Positions 21,701 to 31,344 of a DNA stretch of 64,000 nt are shown here, in pieces. The notes beneath the pieces are model-generated. The model did no database searches. It was not told where the DNA came from and saw only the letters and a list, made by a program, of their open reading frames with translations. The DNA lies in NCBI RefSeq assembly GCF_033568475.1, contig NC_133123.1, positions 23,608,622 to 23,672,621 on the forward strand. The letters run 5' to 3'. This DNA comes from Henckelia pumila. Taxonomy: Eukaryota; Streptophyta; Magnoliopsida; Lamiales; Gesneriaceae. Position 1 is the stretch's first letter; every line of letters begins with the position of its first letter. Position numbers and translations under genes: made by a program.

Positions 21701-23940
21701 AAGCTGCTAGAACCATGATTGTTGATTTAGGTATCTCACAAAAATTTTGGGCAAAAGCTGTAAACACAGCTTGTTATACTCAGAACAGATCAATGATTAA
21801 TAAGAAAATTGGAAAAACATCTTATGAGATCTGGTATGGTAAATTTCCAGTGATATCGTACTTAAAGGTATTTGGTTGTAAATGCTTCATTCATAACAAT
21901 GGAAAGACTCATCCGACTGCCCTAGATTTCAGATCAGATGCTAATTTGTTTCTCGGATACTCATTTGTTATTAAAGCTTATAGAGTATTTAACACCAAAA
22001 CTCTAACAGTTGAATTAAGAATCAGTTCATGTTGTTTTTGATGAAACATATGTTGCTAATGAATCTCCAAGCTTAAATGATCTTAGTAACAGAATAGAAG
22101 ATTCAAAGATTGACACAGATGATGAAGAAGAGATCCAGATCAGACGAAATAAAGAAAATCAATCTGAACCAGAACAAATCGAAGAACAGAGACCAGAAGA
22201 ACCACCAATTGATAATGAGGTTCCAACGAATACAGATCCCGTTGAAAATCAAGATGATCAAGATCAACAGGGCAATACAGATCAACTTGGGCCAAATTAC
22301 AGATGGACCAAAACTCATCCGCCCAACTTGGTTATAGGTAATCCATCTGCACCTTTGATAACCAGAGGTCAGATGTTAAATGAATTCATGCATGCTTTTT
22401 TCATTTCTCAGATAAAACCTAAGAAATTAGAAGAAGCTTTACTTGACAATAATTGGATAGAAGCTATGCAAGACGAATTGAATAAATTTGAAAGAAATTA
22501 TGTCTGGCATTTATTTCCTAGACATTCTGATAAATCTGTAATAGGAACTAGATAGGTATTTAAAAATAAACTCAATGAGAATGGTACTGTATTAAGAAAT
22601 AAGGCTCGTTTAGTAGCACAAGGTTATAGAAAAGAAGAAGGCATAGATTTTGATGAAACCATTGCTCCTGTAGCTAAACTTGAAGCTATTAGAATATTTC
22701 TTTCTTACGCTGCCTTCAAGGATTTTAAGGTGTTCCAGATGGATGTTAAAAGAACATTTTTCAATGCTTTTCTTCAAGAAGAAGTGTTTGTTGAACAACC
22801 CCCTGGTTTTCATAGTCAAGTTTATCCAAATCATGTGTTCAAACTGGATAAAGCTCTCTATGGGTTAAAACAAGTTCCACGAGCTTGGTATGATACTCTT
22901 TCATTTTTTCTTAATGATCATGGTTTTACTATTGGTTCTCTAGATAAAACATTATTTAAATTTGTGAAAGATGATCATACTTTATTAGTTCAAATTTGTG
23001 TTGATGATATCATATTTGGGTCAACTGACCCCAAATTATGCAAGAATTTTTCTAAGATGATGCAGGACAAATTTGAGATGAGTATGATAGGAGAATTGAC
23101 ATTCTTCTTGGGATTACAAGTTAAACAGATGGATAAAGGGATATTCATAAATCAGGTCAAATACACAAGAGAACTTCTGAAGAAGTTTGGAATGGAGAAT
23201 TGCTCTGCTGCTAGTACCCCAATGAGTGCTTCAATCAAGCTGGATAAGGATGAAGCTGAAATTTCAGTAGATCAAACTCTGTTTAGAGGACTTATATTTT
23301 TTACTTTATTTGACAGCAAGTAGACCAGATATCATGTTTTCAGTTGGTCTGTGAGCAAGATTTCAATTTGATCCGAAGCAATCTCATTTCCTTGCTGACA
23401 AAAAGAATTCTAAAATATCTAAAAAGAACTCAGAATGTTGGCTTATGGTATCCAAAGAACTCAAGTTTCAATCTTATTGGATATTCAGACACCGATTATG
23501 CAGGTTGCAGAATTGATCGTAAAAACACAAGTGAGAATTGTCAATTTCTTGGAGACATGCTTATTTCTTGGTTCAGTAAGAAACAAACATCTATTGCTAC
23601 ATATACAGCTGAATCGAAATACTTAGCCGCATGAAGTTGTTGTGCACAATTGCTTTGGATTCAACAGCAACTCAGAGACTATGATGTCAACTCATCTGAA
23701 GCACCTATCTACTATGTCAACACAAGTGCAATTGCTATCACATACAACCCTATCTTACATTCTAGAACGAAGCACATTGAAATTCGACATCATTTCATTC
23801 GAGATCATGTTCAAAAGAAAGACATTCGTCTGGAATATATCTCAACTGATCTACAAGTTGCTGATATTTTCACAAAGCCATTACCCGACGCTAAGTTTTC
23901 CTATTTCCAAAATGTTCTTGGATTAATTGATATTTATTAA
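18762..23940 (+). pseudogene. gag-pol: Element 2 gag-pol, decayed
   Basis: This is a copia polyprotein of the SIRE-like type. From the ATG at 18762 (MTSFSKIPMFSKEDYDD) gag runs to a TGA at 19305, shifts frame near 19330, and carries the zinc knuckle CYNCEKEGHFIADC (about 19627). A stop at 20279 follows. The protease active site near 20805 reads LDNEFSRHMTG where the family has D-S-G-C, so the catalytic motif is lost. The integrase zinc region (about 21180-21310) and core (NGVVERRNKTL, about 21660) are split by a frameshift near 21476. Reverse transcriptase starts near 22420, has a stop at 22553 and keeps VDDIIFGST (about 23000). RNase H (about 23400-23920) has further breaks and ends ADIFTKPLP. 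Damage in every domain marks an old, inactive copy. Confidence 0.9.
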
Positions 23941-24101
23941 GTATGCACATGTTTAGGGGGAATATTTTTAATATATCTTTATGCTTGTTCACACACACAC
24001 ACACACACGAATAGATAAAAGCATAAACTTGTTTTATTCATTGATGTGCATAATAAGCGACACGGGCACTTTATATTCTAATACGCATTTCATGACTCCA
24101 A
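23941..24101 (+). other. Post-pol spacer of element 2 with a CA microsatellite
   Basis: The polypurine-like AGGGGGAA follows pol at about 23955. A (CA)n run lies at about 23991-24008. No ORF is visible. Confidence 0.5.
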
Positions 24102-24458
24102 TTAATCATCCACACTCAGGGAGCCCTGACCATTGCAGACATTGTTTTCAAAGCATATGTTTTGCATTTCATCTTGGTCTGCAAGAAGTATAAGGAGCAG
24201 AACTCCAGATGACTTCAGCACATCTGGATTCCTATGTGTTCCAAGCCTGTTCATGCACTTGCGCAATCCCACTGTATATCGACGTAACATTTCAGGAGAG
24301 CACGGAGGAAGATTGTTTGAGAAATGACGACGAAGGGCATCTAAAAAATGCCACATTCTCATTCGTCTCGAACTCACTCTATTTCTATATTGATCCTTTC
24401 GGATCTCGTACTGTTGTGCTTCCAACAGAACATTATCGTTGATACTTAGATCTGCCAT
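24102..24458 (-). CDS. Antisense ORF a of element 2 (118 aa, unknown)
   Basis: This ORF lies on the strand opposite to gag-pol, between pol and the env-like ORF. The start is the first ATG (MADLSINDN). A TATA-like box (TATAAAAA read on this strand, 24522-24515) lies about 60 bases upstream of it, with no other ATG between. The protein is basic in its middle (RNRVSSRRMRMWHFLDALRR), leucine-rich later, and has an acidic end. I see no signal peptide, membrane segment or known domain, and I do not recognise it. Since the surrounding element is decayed, an intact 118-codon frame with an upstream TATA-like box is notable. It could also be a chance ORF. The overlapping sense ORFs show no retroelement similarity. 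Confidence 0.4.
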   Translation of the reverse strand: MADLSINDNVLLEAQQYEIRKDQYRNRVSSRRMRMWHFLDALRRHFSNNLPPCSPEMLRRYTVGLRKCMNRLGTHRNPDVLKSSGVLLLILLADQDEMQNICFENNVCNGQGSLSVDD

Positions 24459-24514
24459 TATATTTAATTATTTGCTTTCAAACGTTAACGAGTTAACCTT
24501 CTTCACTTTGCTGA

Positions 24515-24522
24515 TTTTTATA
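24515..24522 (-). promoter_or_regulatory. Possible TATA box for antisense ORF a
   Basis: The minus strand reads CCTATAAAAATC, 57-64 bases upstream of the ATG at 24458. Position and sequence fit a plant core promoter. There is no expression evidence. Confidence 0.35.
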
Positions 24523-25167
24523 GGCAAATAAACGGGGAGATGAAAAGTTATTCAAGCCAACAGCCTCCCAGACGTCCAATCAATGTTTGCCTATTTAATA
24601 GACCTAATAAAAGATTTTTTAATTATTTCTTTGGATATGCGCCTCATATACGGATTGCATTAATTATTCATGAGATTTTCAAACTTATTTGTCTTGTATT
24701 TGAACTTAAATTAATATATTTGCTCTATACACAGACAGGAAGAAATAACGCTACTCAGTTCAAAAGCAGACTTTATGTCCAATCATCATTCAATTGACAA
24801 GGCCTAACAATACTTACTTTTTTGACATGTGCATACATGTACTTAATACAAAGTTCATCGGATGTACTTAGTCTTGGAAATAACAAACGTTTTCAATTAA
24901 TCAACATGATAATTTCCTTTTGAAAATCAATTTTCGTAATTTTTTATCTGATTAATTGTTTTGATCTTTTTTCATTTGATTTGAATAAGTTTATTTGATC
25001 TTAACAATTTATGCTCAGTTACGTTCAAATATCTTATCTGCATACATGTGTTTTATCTGAACTGTGTGTACAAAACTTTTACATTCATCCGCACAGCACA
25101 CACAAAGACATAAGGTAAAACAAAATATTTCTTCATTGCACTTGAAATAATATTACAACATATTATT
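24523..25167. other. AT-rich spacer inside element 2
   Basis: Nothing recognisable was found here apart from short ORFs without similarity. It separates the two antisense ORFs. Confidence 0.5.
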
Positions 25168-25548
25168 TTAAAGGTAATGGAGCCTCTTTCTTAAACCCGC
25201 CTCAATTCTCCATTTGATCAACCACTCCCGTAGTGGTGGATCAAAAAGCTTGGACTTGTACTCACCTGCATTAATCAGATGAGTAAGGACTCGCTCCACC
25301 TTTTGGAAAAGCAAGTAGGACAACCCCTTGTCAGAAAAGATGTCCTCAACCTTTTCGGACCCCAGCAACTCAAGATACTTGTCCTGACGGTCTTCCAATT
25401 CCCATGCTTCCTCCTGATTGCGTGGTGGGAAGAGAGCGTGGTGATACATTCTTATCTCCTCAACTTTGAACCAAAGCCTCATGACCCACTTAAGGATGAA
25501 CTCTTGCAGTTCGTTTTGAAGCACCTCAAATGACTGATCTGCACTCAT
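25168..25548 (-). CDS. Antisense ORF b of element 2 (126 aa, unknown)
   Basis: This is the second minus-strand ORF in the post-pol region. It starts at MSADQSFEV, and a TATA-like box (TATAAATA on this strand, 25617-25610) sits 62-69 bases upstream. The predicted protein is rich in charged and aromatic residues, with a probable helical character (ELQEFILKWVMRLWFKVEEI, then LEDRQDKYLELLGSEKVEDI) and a basic C-terminus (RIEAGLRKRLHYL). I recognise no domain, signal or membrane segment. It shows no obvious similarity to antisense ORF a. Its start faces the start of the env-like ORF across 306 bp, a divergent arrangement. Antisense accessory ORFs are known in some Tat-lineage gypsy elements. I do not know of them in SIRE-like copia elements. 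Confidence 0.45.
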   Translation of the reverse strand: MSADQSFEVLQNELQEFILKWVMRLWFKVEEIRMYHHALFPPRNQEEAWELEDRQDKYLELLGSEKVEDIFSDKGLSYLLFQKVERVLTHLINAGEYKSKLFDPPLREWLIKWRIEAGLRKRLHYL

Positions 25549-25854
25549 TTTTTTATCTGGAATCTGTTTGAAAAAGATAAAATAAATCGGACAATAGATC
25601 TAAGTAGTTTATTTATAATAAGATTTTTGTCGTTTCGTTCCCCTAGGCATTATTAAAATATTATTTCTTTTACCGCGTGTAGGGCTCACTCATTATCCGC
25701 CGTATTTTTGAATTTGAATAGCTGCTTACGTCATATATACACATATTTAGGCATTATTTTTAACATCTTCTTCTACATTCAAACTTCTGAGCCCTAAGTA
25801 CTCTTCGAAAAAACAAATTACTTGCATTTCCCTCTCTTTATTCTCAGGTACATC
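25549..25854. promoter_or_regulatory. Possible divergent promoter region and splice acceptor between antisense ORF b and the env-like ORF
   Basis: On the minus strand TATAAATA lies at 25617-25610. On the plus strand TTACGTCA (a bZIP-type core, 25726-25733) overlaps CATATATAC (TATA-like, 25734-25739), 116 bases before the env-like ATG. Just before that ATG, TTTATTCTCAG (ending 25847) looks like a 3' splice site, with a pyrimidine tract and a possible branch point CCCTAAG (about 25793). The env-like ORF could thus be made from a spliced RNA or from its own promoter. All of this is inferred from sequence only. Confidence 0.35.
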
Positions 25855-27255
25855 ATGTCACCAATTACTCAGAATATTCTTCTCGTCGATTTCCACACAG
25901 TGCTCGATCTTCTAGATCAAGGGATGGTGGAATTTTTTCGAATAATCAAAGCATCTGGACTGAGAAAATTTCTCGAAGGAAGTAAAACCATCTACAAGCA
26001 AGATTTTCCAAAATTCTTTCAGACGACAAAATTTGAAGAATGAGTTATATCTGCTACTCTGGGTGGAGAGTTTGTAAGAATTACATCAGCTTTGTTTGCT
26101 TTCTCTTTTGATCTGCCTACACAGGGGATTACTGATTTCTCAGAAGTTTCTGCTGAAACAAAGAATCAAATGAAACATATGTACTTGCTAACCGACAAAC
26201 CAATCAGAGTACCTTGCAAGAAGAAGGAACTCAAGATGGAGTTCAGGCTGCTGCACGACATTGTAGCCAAATCTCTTCTGACCAAATCAGGTTCTTTTGA
26301 CGCAATTACATCTGAAAATTTTGAAATTATGGCTGCGATTTCTGCTGGTATTGCAGTGAATTGTTCTATTGTTTTGTTTGATATTCTATTTGCAATGATC
26401 ACTGGACCATCTGTTCAGTATCAAGGCTTTATTATTCAGATCGGAGAGATATTGAATGATTTGAATGTTCATTTGGGACCATATTCTAATCTTCATCCGC
26501 ACAAGACACTAAATGAGAGGTTTATTGAAGTGTACAAGGCCAAGCAATTGATTGTATTCAATCATGGTACACCTAAACCAGATAAAATTGAAGACTTGAC
26601 TATTCCACATGAGTCAAAGTCCCTCACGATTCGATATGACAAATCAGCTGTAACTCCGAAACCTTCTGCTCCAAAGAAAAGAAAATCGATAAAATGGAAA
26701 GTACTGACTGAATCCACTGAATCAAAAGAATCAGAGTCAGATCAAGTGACTCTAGCTGAGATTGTTCCGCCTCCTCCCAAAAAGAAGAAGAGGTTACTTA
26801 GACCTCATTCTCGATTTATTCCAGCTGCCATTCAATATGCACCAATTCCAGCTATCCTATTGTCAAGAGTTGAAAGCATTGTTCCCTCGGTGACTCAGAT
26901 GAATATCACAACTCTTCAATTTGGATTCTTCAAAGAACCAAGTGATGCATCTGATCCATCCTCCACTTCCAATGCACCGAGACTTATTGATATTTCTGCC
27001 TCTAACATCACCAAAAGCACAGAGAAGAAGATGAAGATTTTTTATCAATGGGTATTCCACATAACAAAGAATCACTTCTCCAACATCCAAACAATGAACA
27101 AGCTGTCAAGCATTGCTGCTCTTGAGGATAAGATTCTTGAGTGGGATGAAACTCAGGATATTTCTCTAGCTCTGACCAGAAGAGACTTCATTGAGATCAG
27201 ATTAAAAGAAAGTCTTCTGCGAGCCTATCTGAGAATAAAAAGAGCAAAGTTTGAT
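25855..27255 (+). pseudogene. Env-like third ORF of element 2, 5' part (one stop, then split by a solo LTR)
   Basis: The reading frame starts at the ATG at 25855 (MSPITQ), has one in-frame TGA at 26041, and then stays open to 27255, where a gypsy LTR interrupts it. This is the third ORF found after pol in SIRE-like copia elements, often called env-like. Related proteins of unknown function are abundant in Lamiales assemblies as I recall. Residues after the stop include a region rich in hydrophobic helices (IMAAISAGIAVNCSIVLFDI), a basic stretch with nuclear-signal-like KKRKS and KKKKRL, and a Ser/Pro-rich part. I see no signal peptide. A membrane role is therefore unproven. The start was chosen because it follows a splice-acceptor-like site. 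Confidence 0.65.
27251..27255. repeat. Target-site duplication left of the solo LTR (TTGAT)
   Basis: TTGAT at 27251-27255 pairs with TCGAT at 28849-28853. The one mismatch is a C/T difference in a CpG context. Confidence 0.65.
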
Positions 27256-28848
27256 TGATAAGTGCATTTTGTATGCATTATTTTGTGATATTTTTATGTT
27301 TATTGTGCATGCGTTCGTATTATTTTATTTATGTTTTCGTGCATTTTAGCTTCACATCATTCCCTTAGTTTATTTACAGAAAATGACGGAAACTCAGTAT
27401 TTTTGGTGAAGAAGATAAGTTGTCGCTTTGGAGATGGAAGAGCCGATTTTCGGCGCATAAATTGGATCAGTTGGCCAATGAAAAGAATGGAATTCAGGGG
27501 CTGTGTCTCTGCGCATCACTTGGAACGTTGAGCAGCAGCGTTATGAAGATTTAAGAGAGTGATGTTGCACCTTGGATCAGCAAGTTTGTGCGAGAGAAAG
27601 AAGAGAACAGCGTTGATAAACAACGCAAAAGGCATTAGCTATCGCGCAAGGGAAGAGCTGGGAATTGATCATGCGCTGTTGGAGATTGAAGATGCGCTAT
27701 CGCGCAAGGTGGGAAAAAGCTGCGCTGAAGACAAGCTCTATCGCGCATGAATATGGGCAATCGCGCGAGTGCTGTGTTGTGAAGGTTTTTCAAGGCAGAA
27801 AGTTGCTCGCTCGAGCGAGAAAGACGGGTCAGGAATTCTTCGGGGCAGAGGGTTGCTCGCTCGAGTGCACTTTGTTGCCGCTCGAGCGAGCCGCACGGGC
27901 AGACTTTTTAAAATTGTAAACTCTTGTTCGGGAAGGATATTATATTTTGCATATCTTTGGATGTTTAAATAAGCTTTCTATTGTCAAAATAAGGGTTCAA
28001 GAACACAGACAACAGAGGAGGCGACTACTACCAACTTGGGAGAGAAAATTTTTCTTTTATTCTTTTTTTTTCTTATTTTTATTTTTAGTTCATGATTAAA
28101 AACATTGTTTGAATCATGATTTCGTTTATGGAGTAGTTTTTCTTTTCGATCAAGGCCATGTGATTGGGCCGAACAAATTTATGTAGAAAACTTGAATTTT
28201 TGTTTGGGATTTTTTAAACTTGATTTCATTTTATTAATTGTCAGATTTATATTGTCTTGTGAATAACCTGATCAACTGTTTGCTTGCATGTTAATCGGTC
28301 TTAAGCCGACAGAGGAGAGATTGATTTTGATCACTTTGATAGTCAACACATGGTAAAACCGACTAAAAATAGAATTCGGTTTCAGTGTGCGGTTTAGGTG
28401 AAAATTGAATTCTCAAAGATCTTCGTGCGTTTGAATTTGATTAGAATTACGAAAAATTAATCCGTCAATATTTGAATAGGTTTGATTGTTCTGAATTAGA
28501 CCTTTGAAAAAGTTAGGAGAATTCCCGTAATTTAAGATTAAATTTGAGTTCTGAATCGACTACATGTTACATGTTTTGTCTGGTACCTACGTGTGTCCTT
28601 GATCGAACTTTTCCCATATTTGAAGTTAATCCAAAGTTTCTGCTGCGTTTTTAATTGAATTTTATTTTCAATTTAATTTCTTAGTTAAAATCTGAAAATT
28701 CATCATTTTTATTGATAAGTCTAGATTAAGTAGGAATAATAATATTTTGGTACTCATACATATATAGTCCCTGTGGGTTCGACATCTGGACATTTGTCCA
28801 CTTTACTATTACTTGACCTGGTATGATTGCCAGTAGATTTTTATCACA
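27256..28848 (+). mobile_element. Solo LTR of a Ty3/gypsy element inside the env-like ORF
   Basis: The 1593-bp unit starts TGATAAGTGCATTTTGTATG and ends GGATTT-type U5 sequence closing in TTTTATCACA, with imperfect inverted ends and a near-perfect 5-bp duplication. No internal domain is present, so internal recombination left a solo LTR. The end region (GTGGGTTCGACATCTGGAC ... TTACTTGACCTGG) resembles Athila/Tat-type LTRs; this is my assignment by memory. The middle holds CpG-rich repeats (see 27635-27900). A TTTAAATAA box lies near 27963. Confidence 0.75.
27635..27900 (+). repeat. CpG-rich word repeats and palindromes in the solo LTR
   Basis: ATCGCGCAAGG or close variants occur about four times (about 27640, 27700, 27738, 27760). 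The perfect palindrome CTCGCTCGAGCGAG (about 27808) is followed by CTCGCTCGAGTGC and CGCTCGAGCGAGC. They lie upstream of the TATA-like box. Confidence 0.6.
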
Positions 28849-28853
28849 TCGAT

Positions 28854-29584
28854 TTAAGCGGTCAGTTAACTTGAAAATTATGCTCTTTTGATGACATCAA
28901 CTGCTCAGATGATGCGACAAAATTTTTTTGCTGAAGCTTCATCAGTCAATTCAGCTCAGAATATTTCATCTGAAATTTTGTCTGATACATATGACTTTGA
29001 AATCATCACTTCTTCTAGTGCTCCTATTTCACTGTCTGTCTCTCCTGTTCGATCATGCTCTTATCCAAAGGAAGCTCAAATGACCAACTGTACTGTTGAA
29101 GAACCTTTGGCAGAAGAATCTCCGTTAGCAGAGCCAGTAATAGAGACTCAGGATGAGGAGTCATCTGCAGATCAATACTTTAATACCTCATTAATGGATA
29201 GTAGTCCTTCCAATTTTGAGGATATTCTCACTGAGCCTCCAGAACAGATGATGGCCTCCAACTCTGAGGAAACCAACTTTTATCCGAACACAGCGATTAT
29301 TCCATTTGTTCCAGATGCAGACCAATCTAAATTTTCGTCTGCAAAATTGTTGAAGACAAAGATGGAAGGAAATAGAGTGCTAGATCTTTCTCCAATCTCC
29401 AAAATTATAAAGAATGATCCAATTCATACTCTATTCAGGCCGATTACCATTGCGTTCGATAAGAAGTTGACACTTCCATCAGCAACCATCTCTAAGATAT
29501 CTATATCAGATCAAGAAGCCATATCTGATATTATGGAAGATATTGATTTTGCGCCTACTATTTTCATTCCTCCACCGATCCAGA
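28854..29584 (+). pseudogene. Env-like ORF of element 2, 3' part
   Basis: After the solo LTR the same ORF region resumes. An open frame from 28888 to 29595 (MMTSTAQMMRQ) encodes a Ser/Glu/Pro-rich, acidic segment (for example EEPLAEESPLAEPVIETQDE) without a recognisable domain. The frame differs from the 5' part, with a stop at 28867, so the join is broken. Element 2 sequence ends at about 29584, where the truncated A2 LTR begins within a TG dinucleotide run. The last residues of the open frame are read from the A2 LTR. Confidence 0.55.
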
Positions 29585-31328
29585 TGTGTGTGTAAAATTC
29601 AAATAACAATTATTAAATTTTACCTCAAATCTCGCAACGAGATTAATGGACACCAACAGAACAATTCTGCTCTTGTTGTCTCTCCCTGGAACCGATGAAC
29701 GCCTTCAATCAGGTCCACGAACAGAGGTTTAATCCCTCTGATAGATTGCACTAGAAAATCTATCAGAAGTTTTCTGCGAAGAGAATACACGAATTTGATT
29801 CGTTATTCCTTACTGCGATTCAAAATCACAGACCGGAATTTTCTCGGGCAGAGGGAGGGAGAGGCGGCCGAAAACGTTTTTGAGAGGGGCTAGGGTTTCG
29901 AAAATCCTGTCTCAAAAATTATGACCTGTTCTGTGTAATTTCTGTACTGAAATAACTTATTTATAATGCAGGCCACTAACACCTTAGGGCCCATTAATCA
30001 TAAGCTGGGGCCCGACAAGCAAAGCCCGCTCGTTCAGAAATTAATATAAAATTCATCGTGACTCCGATTGATGAACTGATTTCACCAATGTGCACAGAAA
30101 CCATTTCTGCACATTTTAAAGTCAAAATAAATTTTCCTGAATCCGAATTCAGTGGTTTCCAAAAATGTCCATCCCTATGTCATTTTAGGAAATCCTACTC
30201 CCTTACTCTTATTTAAGAAGTCCAACTCCTTAGTTCATTAAATTTAACTCTTTAAATTTAACTATCTCAACGGGGATTAAAACTCCATTACACTGTGTGA
30301 CCCTCAATGGTTCAGGGATACAGCTAGCCGTGGGCTCACAACTCCTTGTGACTCGGAACAACACTTTCCGACTTGCCCAACGAATCATGGTAAAGCGCCT
30401 AGCAACATCGCCCCATGATTCCCTAGGTATCACTGATAGTGCCTACAAGAACCAGTAGATTTTGGTTAGCGTACAGTACGGTCCCTTCATCCATATATCC
30501 CGATCGAATCAACAACCATTGGTATATCGAGAGTCGCTCAAGATTCGATAACTATGCAATACATCTTGAAGATCAAATTAGTGACATCGCATGTGCTACT
30601 AAGAAACCATTTCTTAAATCACATCAATTACTCTGGCCAGAGATTTATCACACTAATATCTCCTCAGATCGCATAGGATATCCACACTCGCAAGTATGTG
30701 GTGAATCCTTGACAACAATGCATTGACTCCTATATGTGTCGTAACTGTACCCAATCTCGACACCTGATGACCCCCATAGAGTCGGTAAACGAGTCAAAAC
30801 ACAGCACTAGCATATAGAGTCTCCATGATGTTTCAAGTCGTAAGGACTAATGGTGTACAACCAAAACCGCGGACTTAATCCACTCGATAAGTGATAACCA
30901 CTTGGAAAGTCCGGATAGGGTAGTTCGACTATTCATCCTATGAATATCCATTTGCATGCTTCGAACATCTCCATGTTCCCTACCAATGAAACGTGGTACT
31001 CCGCATCGCAAATGCTAGTCTCAAACTCGAGCGATCCTTATCCTTATTATCGGACGGCTCAATCGACTAGGAACAGTTTAGAATATACAGTGACTATAAG
31101 ATGTATTTCATGATAGACATCTCCATGTTCTACCACATCTTACATACACTATAGTATATTCAAGGTCTTTATCAAAACAACAATAGTATATCACAATATA
31201 ACAATATGAAGTAATATAAAGTCATTGCCATTAAAAAGTGTAAATAATATTAAACAAAAGATTGTTTATACAAAGAGTCATCAAAGCCCATAGCCACACA
31301 GTTGGCTCACTGGGCACCCACTCTTACA
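29585..31328 (-). repeat. 3' LTR of A2, missing its last 123 bp
   Basis: This LTR starts TGTAAGAGTGGG (31328) and matches the 5' LTR down to a TGTGTGTGTAAAA stretch (29585, equal to 37360). The remaining 123 bp (37237-37359 in the other copy), including the CCAACA end, are absent. Confidence 0.9.
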
Positions 31329-31344
31329 ATCTCCCACTTGCCCT
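31329..31344 (-). other. Polypurine tract of A2
   Basis: The minus strand reads AGGGCAAGTGGGAGAT directly before the 3' LTR, the same as in A1. Confidence 0.8.

Noticed and set aside
24540..24797. 85-codon plus-strand ORF in element 2
   Set aside because: It overlaps the TATA-like region of antisense ORF a, is AT-driven in composition and shows no recognisable feature.
30230..30726. Identical ORF pairs at 30230/38005 and 30439/38214
   Set aside because: They are the two LTR copies of A2, not gene duplicates.
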